64,000 nucleotides of DNA from Rhodovulum sp. PH10 (GTDB lineage: Bacteria; Pseudomonadota; Alphaproteobacteria; Rhizobiales; Xanthobacteraceae), in the NCBI RefSeq assembly GCF_000293785.1, contig NZ_AKZI01000089.1:1-64000 (forward strand), in the 5' to 3' direction. The notes under the pieces are model-generated. The model was not told the DNA's origin and made no database searches. It worked only from the letters and a program-made list of their open reading frames with translations. The position numbers were made by a program, and so were the translations under genes. Shown piece by piece: positions 1 through 10,390 of the stretch; the first letter of the stretch is position 1; every line of letters begins with the position of its first letter.

Positions 1-438
1 TTCGCGCCGCAACGCAGCCCGCGTCCGAGTTTCCAAACGGGCTCTGAGCCTCCCGGCCCGCGGGGTCCGCATCGGTCCGGAGGCGCAGGCCGCCGGGCCG
101 GCGTGCCGACGACCGGTGTGCAGGCGCCGGAACTGGGCGTGGGGACACGTGGCCGCCGCACCGCGCAGGGGCGTCATAATTCTCCGAAAGCGGTGAGACA
201 GCGCGATCCTCCGTAAATCCTCGGACGCGAGACGCGGAAATTCGTGGTGAGTGGCGCCGCCGGACGCTGCGTCCGGTGACCGGATGCCGGCGCCGCGTCG
301 CGTCCTGCCCCGCCGCCTCCCGTCGCGGCCACCCCCTGCCCGCGTTCGCGCCGGCGGCCGAGACGAGACGACCCGGCACACGATTTGTATGGCGCTTCCC
401 CTCCGGTGATCACACCGACGAACCCAGAGGGGGTTTCC
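1..438. other. Left-edge region without a supported gene
   Basis: Open frames cross this stretch on both strands, but none shows a recognisable protein, a good ribosome binding site or continuity with a neighbour. The only functional sequence I can point to is a purine-rich Shine-Dalgarno-like run (AGAGGGGG, 426-433) that serves the permease gene starting at 439. The promoter of that gene probably lies here, but I cannot define it. Confidence 0.4.
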
Positions 439-1833
439 TTGCGCGCCACCGATCCCGTCGACGAGCTTTTGCCGGTCCCCCGGCTCGCCACGCTCGGCCT
501 CCAGCACGTCCTGGTGATGTATGCCGGCGCCGTCGCCGTGCCGCTGATCATCGGCCGCGCGCTGAAACTCTCGCCCGAGGAGGTCGCCTTCCTGATCTCC
601 GCCGACCTTTTCGCCTGCGGTCTCGCGACGCTGGTACAGTCGATCGGGTTTCCCGGCGTCGGCATCCGCCTGCCGGTGATGATGGGCGTCACCTTCGCCT
701 CCGTCGGGCCGATGCTGTCGATGGTCGGCGCGCCGGAGATCGGCCTGCTCGGCATCTACGGCTCGGTGATCGCCGCCGGCCTGTTCGGCATCGTCATCGC
801 CCCGTTCGTCAGCCGGCTGTTGCCGCTGTTTCCACCGGTCGTCACCGGCACGATCATCCTGGTGATCGGCATCTCGCTGATGCGGGTCGGCATCAACTGG
901 GCGGGCGGCGGCCTGCCGACCCTGACGAAGGTGGTCGACGGCGTGCCCGGCGCCTTCCCCAACCCCGCCTACGGCCAGGTCCAGGGGCTCGGCATCGCGC
1001 TGTTCGTGCTCCTGGTGATCCTCGCGCTGATCCGCTGGGGCAAGGGCTTCCTCGCCAACATCGCGGTGCTTCTCGGCATCGTCGCCGGCGCGGTGCTGGC
1101 CGCCGCCCTCGGCGTGATGCATTTCGAGAAGGTCGCCTCGGCGCACTGGGTCGACGTCGTGCTGCCGTTCCATTTCGGCATGCCGCAGTTCCACCTCGTG
1201 CCGATCGTCACGATGTGCATCGTGATGATCGTGGTGATGATCGAATCGCTCGGCATGTTCTTGGCGCTCGGCGAGATGACCGGCCGCACGGTCGACCAGA
1301 AGGCGCTCGCCCGCGGCCTGCGCGCCGACGGCGTCGGCACGCTGCTCGGCGGCATCTTCAACACCTTCCCTTACACCTCGTTCTCCCAGAACGTCGGGCT
1401 GGTCGGCGTCACCGGCGTGCGCTCGCGCTGGGTGACGGCGGCGGGCGGCGTGATCATGCTGGTGCTCGGCCTGGTGCCGAAGATGTCGGCGCTGGTCGAG
1501 GCGGTGCCGCAGGTGGTGCTGGGCGGCGCCGGGCTCGTGATGTTCGGCATGGTGGCGGCGACCGGCGCGCGCATCCTCACCGCAGTCGACTTCAAGACCA
1601 ACCGCTTCAACCTGTTCGTGGTGGCGCTGTCGGTCGGCTTCGGGATGATCCCGCTGGTGGCGCCGGGCTTCTTCAAGGCGCTGCCGCACGCGCTGCACCC
1701 CCTGCTCGACTCCGGCATTCTCCTGGCGGCGATCTCGTCGGTGGCGCTCAACGCCTTCTTCAACGGGCTCGGCGGCGGCTCGTCGAAGGCGCTCGAAGCG
1801 GCCGAGACGGCCGGCGTCGCCGAGGTCGGCTGA
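439..1833 (+). CDS. Nucleobase:cation symporter-2 family permease (uracil/xanthine type)
   Basis: This encodes a 464-residue polytopic inner-membrane protein of the NCS2/NAT family, which imports uracil, xanthine or uric acid with protons. The sequence has about a dozen hydrophobic segments. It opens with a family-typical stretch (LGLQHVLVMYAGAVAVPLI) and has a GIRLPVMMGVTFA region and a MIESLGMFLALGEMTGR segment where the family places its substrate-binding residues. I chose the TTG at 439 because AGAGGGGG sits a few bases upstream; an ATG at 385 in frame would add 18 unconserved-looking residues. It stands alone and is followed by a strong terminator. The exact substrate cannot be read from the sequence; xanthine/urate is as likely as uracil. 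Confidence 0.85.
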   Translation: MRATDPVDELLPVPRLATLGLQHVLVMYAGAVAVPLIIGRALKLSPEEVAFLISADLFACGLATLVQSIGFPGVGIRLPVMMGVTFASVGPMLSMVGAPEIGLLGIYGSVIAAGLFGIVIAPFVSRLLPLFPPVVTGTIILVIGISLMRVGINWAGGGLPTLTKVVDGVPGAFPNPAYGQVQGLGIALFVLLVILALIRWGKGFLANIAVLLGIVAGAVLAAALGVMHFEKVASAHWVDVVLPFHFGMPQFHLVPIVTMCIVMIVVMIESLGMFLALGEMTGRTVDQKALARGLRADGVGTLLGGIFNTFPYTSFSQNVGLVGVTGVRSRWVTAAGGVIMLVLGLVPKMSALVEAVPQVVLGGAGLVMFGMVAATGARILTAVDFKTNRFNLFVVALSVGFGMIPLVAPGFFKALPHALHPLLDSGILLAAISSVALNAFFNGLGGGSSKALEAAETAGVAEVG

Positions 1834-1867
1834 TCCGCTTTCGACGGCGCACACGGACCAATGAAAA

Positions 1868-1903
1868 AGCCGATCCCGGGACACCGGGATCGGCTCTTTT
1901 TTT
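1868..1903 (+). terminator. Rho-independent terminator after the permease
   Basis: A perfect 12-bp stem (1868-1879 pairs with 1884-1895) with a 4-nt loop is followed by C and seven T residues. It lies 35 nt after the permease stop codon. The A-run at 1864-1868 would also allow it to work on the minus strand, but the decarboxylase gene ends at 1954, so it could terminate both convergent transcripts. Confidence 0.9.
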
Positions 1904-1953
1904 CTCGCCTCGACCGGGGACGACGGCCGGCGCTGCGCCGGCCGTCCCCGTGA

Positions 1954-3084
1954 TCAGATGTGGTACGTCTTCAAGGGCGCAAAACCGTTGAAGGCCACCG
2001 CCGAGTAGGTCGAGGTGTAGGCGCCGGTCCCCTCGATCAAGAGCTTGTCGCCGATCTCGAGGCTCACCGGCAGCGGGTACGGGTTCTTCTCGTACATCAC
2101 GTCGGCCGAATCGCAGGTCGGGCCGGCGAGCACGCAGCCGGTCGTGCGGTCGCCGTCGCGCGGCGTGCGGATCGGGTAGCGGATCGCCTCGTCCATCGTC
2201 TCGGCGAGCCCGCCGAACTTGCCGATGTCGAGATAGACCCAGCGCAGCTCGTCCTCGCGGCTCTTGGTCGAGACCAGCACCACCTCGGTTTCGATGATCC
2301 CGGCATTGCCCACCATGCCGCGGCCCGGCTCGATGATCGTCTCCGGGATCGCGTTGCCGAAATGCTTGCGCAGCGCCCGGAAGATCGAGCGGCCGTAATT
2401 CTCCACCGCCGGCACGCGCTTCAGGTACTCGGTCGGGAAGCCACCGCCGAGATTGACCATCTGCAGCTGGATGCCGCGCTCCGCGCACTCGCGGAAGATC
2501 TGGCCGGCCGACTTCAGCGCGCGGTCCCACGAGCGGACGTTGCGCTGCTGCGAGCCGACATGGAACGACACGCCGTAGGGCTCGAGGCCGAGCCGCCGGG
2601 CGTGCTCGAGCACGTCGACCGCCATCTCGGCGTCGCACCCGAACTTTCGCGAGAGCGGCCACTCGGCGCCGGCGCAGTCGTACAGGAACCGGCAGAACAC
2701 CCGCGCCCCGGGCGCTGCGCGCGAAATCTTCTCGACCTCGGCGAGCGAGTCGACCGCGAACATCCGCACGCCGAGCTCGAAAGCACGGGCGACGTCGCGC
2801 TCCTTCTTGATGGTGTTGCCGAACGAGATGCGGTCCGCCGACGCGCCGGCCGCCAGGACCATCTCGATCTCGGGCACCGAGGCCGCGTCGAAGCACGAGC
2901 CGAGGCCGGCGAGCAGCGACAGCACCTCCGGCGCCGGGTTCGCCTTCACGGCGTAAAATACCCGGGTGTCCGGAAGCGCATGGGCGAAGGCGAGATAGTT
3001 GTCGCGGACGACGTCGAGATCGACGACGAGGCACGGTCCGTCCTCGCGACGACGGCGCAGAAACTCACGGATGCGCGCGGTCAT
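1954..3084 (-). CDS. odc: Lysine/ornithine decarboxylase (fold type III PLP enzyme)
   Basis: This encodes a 376-residue PLP-dependent decarboxylase with alanine-racemase fold that makes putrescine and/or cadaverine for polyamine synthesis. The PLP lysine is in YAVKAN (Lys47). HVGSQ and EPGR line the cofactor phosphate site, and GPTCDS supplies the Cys-Asp pair contributed across the dimer. The length matches the short alphaproteobacterial ODC/LODC group rather than the large inducible SpeF enzymes. I place the start at ATG 3084; upstream in-frame codons give a low-complexity extension with no family similarity. A long non-coding leader (see 3085-3560) precedes it. Ornithine versus lysine preference cannot be decided from the sequence. 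Confidence 0.88.
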   Translation of the reverse strand: MTARIREFLRRRREDGPCLVVDLDVVRDNYLAFAHALPDTRVFYAVKANPAPEVLSLLAGLGSCFDAASVPEIEMVLAAGASADRISFGNTIKKERDVARAFELGVRMFAVDSLAEVEKISRAAPGARVFCRFLYDCAGAEWPLSRKFGCDAEMAVDVLEHARRLGLEPYGVSFHVGSQQRNVRSWDRALKSAGQIFRECAERGIQLQMVNLGGGFPTEYLKRVPAVENYGRSIFRALRKHFGNAIPETIIEPGRGMVGNAGIIETEVVLVSTKSREDELRWVYLDIGKFGGLAETMDEAIRYPIRTPRDGDRTTGCVLAGPTCDSADVMYEKNPYPLPVSLEIGDKLLIEGTGAYTSTYSAVAFNGFAPLKTYHI

Positions 3085-3560
3085 GGCGCTCTCCCCGACA
3101 GGCCAAGGGGGGCGGCGGCCGGCCACCCCGAGTGAGTGCGGGTGAAAAGCTCCACAGGCGACACGCGATGGGGACGCGCCAGCCGCGAAGGGTTCTTCAC
3201 CCGTCCGTGTGCTGCCTTGGATTGGAAAGGGAGTCCCCTTCCGCACGCCCGGCAATGATGAACAAGCCTCTTCGGTGACCCGAGCCGGCGGTGGAAGGCC
3301 GGCAGAGACCAAAAAAGCCCGTGTCGTCGTTGCTTTAAGCCGCGTCCCTCGTGGAGAACGAGGTGCGCCGGTTTCGCCTCCGGCTGCCGATCAAGTGGTT
3401 CGGAGCATTTGCGACCAGGGGGCTCGTGAACCAGTCGGTTCGCAAAACCTCGGGTCTCGCTCCGGGCGGCTGTCCGGCCTCTTGTCCGGATGCCCACCGA
3501 TCGACACACGGCCACAGGCACGTGCGAAATTGGGCAAGTGGTGACTTAAGCGATCCGTCC
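3085..3560 (-). promoter_or_regulatory. Long decarboxylase leader; candidate speF-type leader RNA
   Basis: Nearly 480 nt separate the decarboxylase start from upstream elements and contain no convincing gene. Alphaproteobacterial ornithine decarboxylase genes are known to carry the conserved speF leader RNA (Rfam speF), which makes this the natural candidate. The minus strand can form local hairpins, for example CCTCGT/ACGAGG at about 3346-3362 and a stem closed by CCGG at about 3369-3384, and has a T6 run near 3313. I could not match the Rfam consensus by eye, so this rests on gene context plus the unusual leader length. Confidence 0.35.
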
Positions 3561-3746
3561 CGCCGATGCAACCCCGCAAGTGCCCGCGGAGCCGATTTTC
3601 GGGGACAAATTTTGCCGGGAAAACGCGAGGGATTTTAACGGGTCGTTCACCGTTTCCGCGGGGCACCGGAGCGCGGCCGACTCGTCGGCCGATACCGCCG
3701 CACTCCGAGGGCTTCGCGAGGCGCCGAGGACGGCCGCGAGCGGCCG

Positions 3747-4034
3747 TCAGCCGCGGGCGGTGAAGGGCTCGACCTTCATGCCGGAGCGCACGAACTGCAC
3801 CATCACGACGATGCCGAGCAGCATGAAGAAGCCCTGCAGGCCCCACACGCCGATGCCGCCGATACCGAACAAATTGGCGAGCGCCCAACCGCCGGCGAAG
3901 GCGGCGCCGAACACCTCCGCGCCGATCAGCACGGCGGCGGACAGCACGGTCACGACGTTCTTCCAGACGATGCGGCGGGAGACGGGGCGGGTGACGGTGT
4001 CGGGCACGGCAACAATTCCTTTCGTCGGCGGCAC
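3747..4034 (-). CDS. Small membrane protein of unknown function
   Basis: This encodes a 95-residue protein with a polar N-terminus and two predicted membrane helices (about residues 25-45 and 55-80), ending in a short basic/polar tail. A Gly/Ala-rich hairpin between the helices (GGWALANLFGIGGIGVWG) suggests close helix packing. I do not recognise a named family. It lies downstream of and co-directional with the DUF1330 and pyrF genes, about 80 nt away, so it may be co-transcribed with them. Confidence 0.6.
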   Translation of the reverse strand: MPPTKGIVAVPDTVTRPVSRRIVWKNVVTVLSAAVLIGAEVFGAAFAGGWALANLFGIGGIGVWGLQGFFMLLGIVVMVQFVRSGMKVEPFTARG

Positions 4035-4112
4035 TGTCCACGAAACGCGCGGCCGGTCAAGCCGGCGCCGATTCGCGGCCTTGCGCGATGCCGTGACCTC
4101 GCCGTCGGCGCC

Positions 4113-4415
4113 TCAGGGCTGCGGGCCGTCATAGCCCTCGACGACGACGAGATCGGTGTCGGCCCGGCCGAGCCGGTGGGCGCGCGCCGCCTGGTATTCC
4201 GGCGAATGCCAGCAGGCGAGCGCGCTCGCATAGTCGGGAAACTCGATCACCACGTTGCGCGAGCGGCTCTCGCCCTCCGGCGTCTCGTATTGCCCCGCCC
4301 GCACCAGGAACCGCCCGCCGTATTTGCGGAACGCGGCGGCATTGGCCGCGACATAGGCCGCATAGCCTTCGGCGTCGTGCACCTCGACGCGGCCGATCCA
4401 GTACCCCTTCGCCAT
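4113..4415 (-). CDS. DUF1330 family protein
   Basis: This encodes a 100-residue protein with the ferredoxin-like alpha/beta fold of DUF1330 (dimeric alpha/beta barrel superfamily). The family-typical features are the opening KGYWIGRVEVHD, a central GGRFLVRAGQ strand and the RNVVIEFPDYASALACWHSPEYQ segment. The start ATG at 4415 lies 17 nt after the pyrF stop, which implies co-transcription. The biochemical role of the family is not established; some members are annotated as monooxygenase-like, but no catalytic residues can be assigned. Confidence 0.85.
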   Translation of the reverse strand: MAKGYWIGRVEVHDAEGYAAYVAANAAAFRKYGGRFLVRAGQYETPEGESRSRNVVIEFPDYASALACWHSPEYQAARAHRLGRADTDLVVVEGYDGPQP

Positions 4416-4432
4416 CGGTGTGCCCCTCGTCG

Positions 4433-5140
4433 TCACGCCGACGCGTCGGCGGCCGCCGCGATCTCGGCGACGATGCCGTCCGCCGCCACCCGAGGATTCG
4501 TTGCCGCGACGATCGGCCGGCCGACCACCAGATAGTCGGCGCCGGCGAGAATCGCGTCGCGCGGCGTCTTGACCCGCTTCTGGTCGCCGACCTCGGCGCC
4601 CGCCGGGCGGATGCCGGGCGTCACCAGGACCATGCCGTGGGCGAGCTTCGGCCGCAGCATCGCCGCCTCCTCGGCCGAGCAGACCAGCCCGTCGACGCCG
4701 ATGTCCTGCGCCTGCGCGGCGCGCTCGGCCACCAGCTCGGGCACGGTGAAGTCGTAGCCGGCGGCGGCGAGGTCCGCGTCGTCGTAGGAGGTGAGCACGG
4801 TGACCGCGAGGATGCGCAGGTTCGAATCGCCGCGCCCGGCGACCGCCGCCTTCATGGTCTGCGGATAGGCGTGCACGGTGAGGAAGGTCGCGCCGAGTTT
4901 TGCGACGCTCTCGACGCCCTTCTCCACCGTGTTGCCGATGTCGTGCAGCTTGAGGTCGACGAACACGCGCCGGCCCTTGAAGATCAGCTTCTCCGCGAGC
5001 GCCAGCCCGCCGCGGAAGGCGAGCTGATAGCCGATCTTGTAGAAGGTCACGCTGTCGCCGAGCGCCTCCACCACCTGCTCGGCGGCGTCGACGGAGGGCA
5101 GATCGAGAGCGACGATCAGACGGTCGCGCGGCTGTTCCAA
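4433..5140 (-). CDS. pyrF: Orotidine 5'-phosphate decarboxylase
   Basis: This encodes a 235-residue TIM-barrel enzyme converting OMP to UMP, the last step of de novo pyrimidine synthesis. The catalytic charged network is in [11 protein letters not shown] (Asp-x-Lys-x-x-Asp-Ile). The phosphate-binding C-terminal motif appears as VTPGIRP, followed by the [11 protein letters not shown] strand typical of group I enzymes. The start is taken as TTG at 5140 because AAGGGG lies at the right distance upstream and the protein then has the usual family length. It probably heads an operon with the DUF1330 gene and perhaps the small membrane protein. Confidence 0.95.
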   Translation of the reverse strand: MEQPRDRLIVALDLPSVDAAEQVVEALGDSVTFYKIGYQLAFRGGLALAEKLIFKGRRVFVDLKLHDIGNTVEKGVESVAKLGATFLTVHAYPQTMKAAVAGRGDSNLRILAVTVLTSYDDADLAAAGYDFTVPELVAERAAQAQDIGVDGLVCSAEEAAMLRPKLAHGMVLVTPGIRPAGAEVGDQKRVKTPRDAILAGADYLVVGRPIVAATNPRVAADGIVAEIAAAADASA

Positions 5141-5194
5141 GGTGCGTCCCCTTCGGTACTCTCTCGTTCCTGCGCCACCGGGCTCGACATCTCC

Positions 5195-5241
5195 CCGCCC
5201 TCCCCCGGAGGAGCCGCCCAAGGCGGCGTCTCGAAGGGCGG
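5195..5241 (-). repeat. Dispersed palindromic (REP-like) element, copy 1
   Basis: The arms CCGCCCT/AGGGCGG flank the family core, which on the minus strand reads TTCGAGACGC followed by an internal GC hairpin. It abuts copy 2 (5246-5290), so the two form a head-to-head pair in the pyrF/FMN-reductase gap. The same core occurs at 15947-15992. Confidence 0.6.
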
Positions 5242-5245
5242 GCGG

Positions 5246-5290
5246 CCTCATGGTTCGAGACGCGGCCTCCGGCCGCTCCTTGGCATGAGG
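5246..5290 (+). repeat. Dispersed palindromic (REP-like) element, copy 2
   Basis: This is a 45-nt element with outer arms CCTCATG/CATGAGG, the core TTCGAGACGC and an inner hairpin GCGGCC-TCC-GGCCGC. It belongs to a class of intergenic palindromes that I recall as common in Hyphomicrobiales genomes. It can form a stable stem-loop in RNA and may act as a transcript end for the flanking genes, but it has no T-tract. Confidence 0.65.
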
Positions 5291-5422
5291 AGGAAGACAG
5301 CGCGCAGCCACGGCGACATGAACGACGTCTCGGCATCCGAACGGCTCTTAGCCGTGTTCGGCCATTTTGGCGACTGTCCGGAGGGAGGGGAAGAGCCCGC
5401 GGCGTCGATCGGGGGCAGCCAA

Positions 5423-6004
5423 TCACGCAAACGCGTGCGCCGCCTCGACGAGGCGGGCCAGCACGGTGCGCAGGGTCGCCGCCGTGCGGGCGTCGGCGAG
5501 GCCGCCGGCGTCGTCGAAGGCGGTCGCGGCCTCGCGCACCGCCACCTGCTCCGGCAGCACCGTTGCGCCGCAGCCGAGCTCCAGCACCTGCCGCAGCGCC
5601 ATCAGCGAGCGATAGCCGCCGAGCGTGCCGGGCGAAGCGGCGCCGAGCGCAAAAACGCGGCCCTTGTAGGCGGCGAGCGGCGGCGCCCCCTCCTCGCGCA
5701 CCCGCGACACCCAGTCGACGGTGTTCTTCAGGAGCGGCGTGACGGAGGCGTTGTATTCGGGGCTCGCGATGAAGACGCCCTGGTGCAGCCCGATCATCCG
5801 CGCGAGTTTTTTGGCCGTCTCCGGCGGGCCGGAGGCAGCCTCCAGGTCGCCGTCGTAGAGCGGCATCGGATAGTCGGCGAGCGACACGTGGGTGACGTGC
5901 ACGTCGGCCAGCGCCAGCTCCTTCACCGCCAGCGCCGCGAGCTTTGCATTGTACGAGCCGGTGCGGATCGACCCGGCAAGCACCAGGATTTTGGGTTCGG
6001 TCAT
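5423..6004 (-). CDS. NADPH-dependent FMN reductase family protein
   Basis: This encodes a 193-residue flavodoxin-like protein of the NADPH-dependent FMN reductase family (ChrR/ArsH relatives), which reduces quinones, azo dyes or metals using FMN. The phosphate-binding loop is LAGSIRTGSYN near the N-terminus. The flavin-contacting motif SPEYNASVTPLLKNTVDW lies near residues 82-99, and GGYRSL lies further on. ATG 6004 gives the expected N-terminus (MTEPKILVLAGS). The substrate is unknown. It is flanked by the repeat pair on one side and the pmtA-like gene on the other, with no sign of operon linkage. Confidence 0.88.
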   Translation of the reverse strand: MTEPKILVLAGSIRTGSYNAKLAALAVKELALADVHVTHVSLADYPMPLYDGDLEAASGPPETAKKLARMIGLHQGVFIASPEYNASVTPLLKNTVDWVSRVREEGAPPLAAYKGRVFALGAASPGTLGGYRSLMALRQVLELGCGATVLPEQVAVREAATAFDDAGGLADARTAATLRTVLARLVEAAHAFA

Positions 6005-6188
6005 GTCACGCCTCTCCGTCGCCTCGCCTTTGGACGGAGCGTGCGGCAGGCGAGGCGAAACCACAAGCCGGACGGGCGCGCCCGGCGCCGGCGGGAATCA
6101 CCTGCACGAGTTCACGTCGGTCGAGTTCGCGCCCGACAAGTCCGCGCCGAACTCGTCCGGCGGACGAGTCCGCGGAAAAGTCTGCCCG

Positions 6189-6824
6189 TCAGGCGAGGCA
6201 GCGACCGACCGCCGGCTCGACCTCGCGCCGGCGATAGACCCACACGCGGGCGGGCGGCAGGTTGAGCCAGATCCGCTCGGAGGCCTCGACCCGGATGCGG
6301 GCGAGCTGGCGCGGGATCGGCGGTGCCACCGAGTAGGTGAACTGCACGAACGGGCAGCCGGAGCGCAGCAGGCCAAAAACCTCGTTGAGGAGGCGCAGGC
6401 GCGTCCACAACGGCTTGGTCAGCAGCGGCAGGCCGGAGACCACCGCGGCGGCCTTCTCCTGCAGCACGTCACCGAGCGAGCGGCGCAGGCGATAGGCATC
6501 GCCCTGCACCACCGTCGCCGCCGGATAGCGGGCGCGCAGGAGGCGGCAGAAGGTGCGGTCGTACTCGACCAGCACCAGCCGGGACTCGGCGATGCCGTGC
6601 TCGACCAGCGCCTCGGTGATGGCTCCGGTCCCGGGACCGAGCTCGACGACGGGACCGTCGGAGGCCGGGTCCACGTAGCTCGCCATGACGCGCGCGAGCG
6701 GCTTGCTCGACGGCATGACGGCCCCGATGGCCAACGGCTTCTCGATCCACGAACGGATGAACCTCACATCGTCGTCGATGCGGAGGCTCTTTCTGGGGGT
6801 GCCCACAGCGGACTGAAACGGCAT
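6189..6824 (-). CDS. pmtA: Phospholipid N-methyltransferase (PmtA type)
   Basis: This encodes a 211-residue SAM-dependent methyltransferase of the class that converts phosphatidylethanolamine stepwise to phosphatidylcholine in alphaproteobacteria. Motif I is VVELGPGTGAITEAL (about residues 60-74). It is followed by LVEYD (acidic ribose contact) and VVQGDAY. The N-terminal FIRSWIEKPLAIGAVMPSS is characteristic of this methyltransferase group, as is the later FTYSVAPPIPR segment. It is most likely peripheral at the inner face of the cytoplasmic membrane. A related SAM methyltransferase with another lipid substrate is possible, but the motif pattern favours PmtA. Confidence 0.82.
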   Translation of the reverse strand: MPFQSAVGTPRKSLRIDDDVRFIRSWIEKPLAIGAVMPSSKPLARVMASYVDPASDGPVVELGPGTGAITEALVEHGIAESRLVLVEYDRTFCRLLRARYPAATVVQGDAYRLRRSLGDVLQEKAAAVVSGLPLLTKPLWTRLRLLNEVFGLLRSGCPFVQFTYSVAPPIPRQLARIRVEASERIWLNLPPARVWVYRRREVEPAVGRCLA

Positions 6825-6959
6825 GTCTTTCGGCGTGGCTGCGACGCGGCGAAATGCTCTGTCACCAAACCGTCACGCCTACAGGTCAGACCCCTCCGGG
6901 TCAATACTCGTGTGGTGTTCCGGCATGGGAACCAGTGGCTGCGACGGCCGCCCGGCGGG

Positions 6960-8090
6960 TCACGGAGAGCCCGCCTTGTTGCCGAAGAACTCCTTGACCT
7001 TGCCGAAGAATCCGCTCGACTCGGGGTGCGTCTGGGTGGACGACAGCTTGTCGAACTCGGCCAGCAGCTCGCGCTGCCGCTTGGTGAGATTCTGCGGCGT
7101 CTCGACCACCACCTGGACGTACATGTCGCCCATCTGCTTGGAGCGCAGCACCGGCATGCCCTTGGAGGTGAGCCGGAACCGGCGGCCCGACTGGGTGCCG
7201 TCCGGCACCTTCACCTTGGTCTTGCCGCCGTCGATGGTCGGCACCTCGAAGTCGCCGCCGAGCGCGGCGGTGACCATCGAGATCGGCACCCGGCAGTGGA
7301 GGTCGGCGCCGTCGCGCTGAAAGAAGGCGTTCGGCCCGATCGACAGGAAGATGTAGAGGTCGCCCGCAGGCCCCCCGCGCACGCCCGCCTCGCCCTCGCC
7401 GGCGAGCCGGATGCGGGTGCCGTCCTCGACGCCCGGCGGAATGTTGACCGACAGCGTGCGCTCGCGGGTGACGCGCCCCGCCCCGGCGCAGGCCGGGCAC
7501 GGATCGTCGATCACCTGGCCGCGGCCGTGGCAGGCCGGGCAGGTCCGCTCGAGCGTGAAGAAGCCCTGCGCGTGGCGGATCTTTCCGTGTCCGCCGCAGG
7601 TGGTGCAGGTCTTCGGCTTGGTGCCGGCCTTGGCGCCGGTGCCGGAGCACACCTCGCAGGTGACGGACGTCGGGATGTGCACCGGCGCGACCTTGCCGTG
7701 ATAGGCATCCTCGAGGGTGATCTCCATGTTGTAGCGGAGATCGGCGCCGCGCTCGCGGCCGGTGCCGCGGCCGCGCCCACGGCCCATGCCGAAGAAGTCG
7801 TCGAAGATGTCGGCGAAGGTGGTGGCGAAGTCGGCGCCGAAGCCCGGACCGCCCGCCCCGCCCTGCTCGAAGGCGGCGTGGCCGAAGCGGTCGTAGGCGG
7901 CGCGCTTGTCGCCGTCCTTGAGGACCTCGTAGGCCTCGTTGACCTCCTTGAAGTGGATCTCGCACTCGCTGTCGCCCGGATTACGGTCCGGGTGGAACTT
8001 CATCGCGAGCTTGCGATAGGCCGTCTTCAGCTCGGCCTCGCTGGCGGTGCGCTGGACTCCGAGCACCTCGTAATAATCGCGCTTGGCCAT
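6960..8090 (-). CDS. dnaJ: Chaperone DnaJ (Hsp40)
   Basis: This encodes a 376-residue type I Hsp40 co-chaperone that stimulates DnaK ATPase and delivers unfolded clients. The J domain carries HPD (in [10 protein letters not shown]). A Gly-rich linker (residues about 75-110) follows, then four CxxCxGxG zinc repeats ([32 protein letters not shown]) and the C-terminal client-binding domains. It lies downstream of dnaK, but a terminator-like hairpin (8112-8140) sits between them, so dnaJ levels may be set separately from dnaK. Confidence 0.97.
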   Translation of the reverse strand: MAKRDYYEVLGVQRTASEAELKTAYRKLAMKFHPDRNPGDSECEIHFKEVNEAYEVLKDGDKRAAYDRFGHAAFEQGGAGGPGFGADFATTFADIFDDFFGMGRGRGRGTGRERGADLRYNMEITLEDAYHGKVAPVHIPTSVTCEVCSGTGAKAGTKPKTCTTCGGHGKIRHAQGFFTLERTCPACHGRGQVIDDPCPACAGAGRVTRERTLSVNIPPGVEDGTRIRLAGEGEAGVRGGPAGDLYIFLSIGPNAFFQRDGADLHCRVPISMVTAALGGDFEVPTIDGGKTKVKVPDGTQSGRRFRLTSKGMPVLRSKQMGDMYVQVVVETPQNLTKRQRELLAEFDKLSSTQTHPESSGFFGKVKEFFGNKAGSP

Positions 8091-8111
8091 TCAGCCGGTC
8101 CCCCACGCACG

Positions 8112-8140
8112 AAAAACCCTCTTCCCGTCCGGAAGAGGGT
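8112..8140 (-). terminator. Terminator between dnaK and dnaJ
   Basis: On the minus strand a 10-bp stem (ACCCTCTTCC pairing with GGAAGAGGGT) with a 5-nt loop runs straight into a U-tract. It lies 22 nt before the dnaJ start. A second perfect hairpin without a T-run (8265-8288) lies just after the dnaK stop. Together they suggest partial termination or mRNA 3'-end protection that keeps dnaK in excess of dnaJ. Confidence 0.75.
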
Positions 8141-8296
8141 GCCGAGCGAACGTTTGGGCGCGAGGCGGGCTGGAGGGGGCGCTCGACATCGATGAAAAGA
8201 CGGCACGTTCGACGGCGGTAAAGCCCCCTCGCCCACCGTCCGGACGGCAGCCGCCCGGACGGCTCCCTCTCCCGGCGACGGGAGAGGGTTCGGGCC

Positions 8297-10216
<1,920 letters not shown>

Positions 10217-10362
10217 TGTCCTTGTCCTTCTCTTCACAGCAGGCCGGCCGAGCCTGAACAGCACCCGGAAGCGTCCGCAGGCGTCGCGCCTGGTGGATGC
10301 CTTGGGTCCGGCCCCTTTATGGAACGTAACGGCAACCGCCCTCCGGCGGGTTTCGAAAGGTC

Positions 10363-10390
10363 ATATAGGAGGGCCGTCATGCCCCGCAAG
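10363..10390 (-). promoter_or_regulatory. Probable heat-shock-type promoter of dnaK
   Basis: On the minus strand CTTG (10390-10387) and CTATAT (10368-10363) are separated by 18 nt, resembling the CTTG/CTATAT pattern of alphaproteobacterial RpoH promoters, although a housekeeping sigma could also use it. It would give a leader of about 140 nt before dnaK and overlaps the 3' end of the GT87 gene. I saw no CIRCE operator. Confidence 0.5.

Noticed and set aside
8265-8288. Perfect hairpin just after dnaK as the main terminator
   Set aside because: There is no T-run after it on either strand; the hairpin at 8112-8140 with a U-tract is the better terminator.
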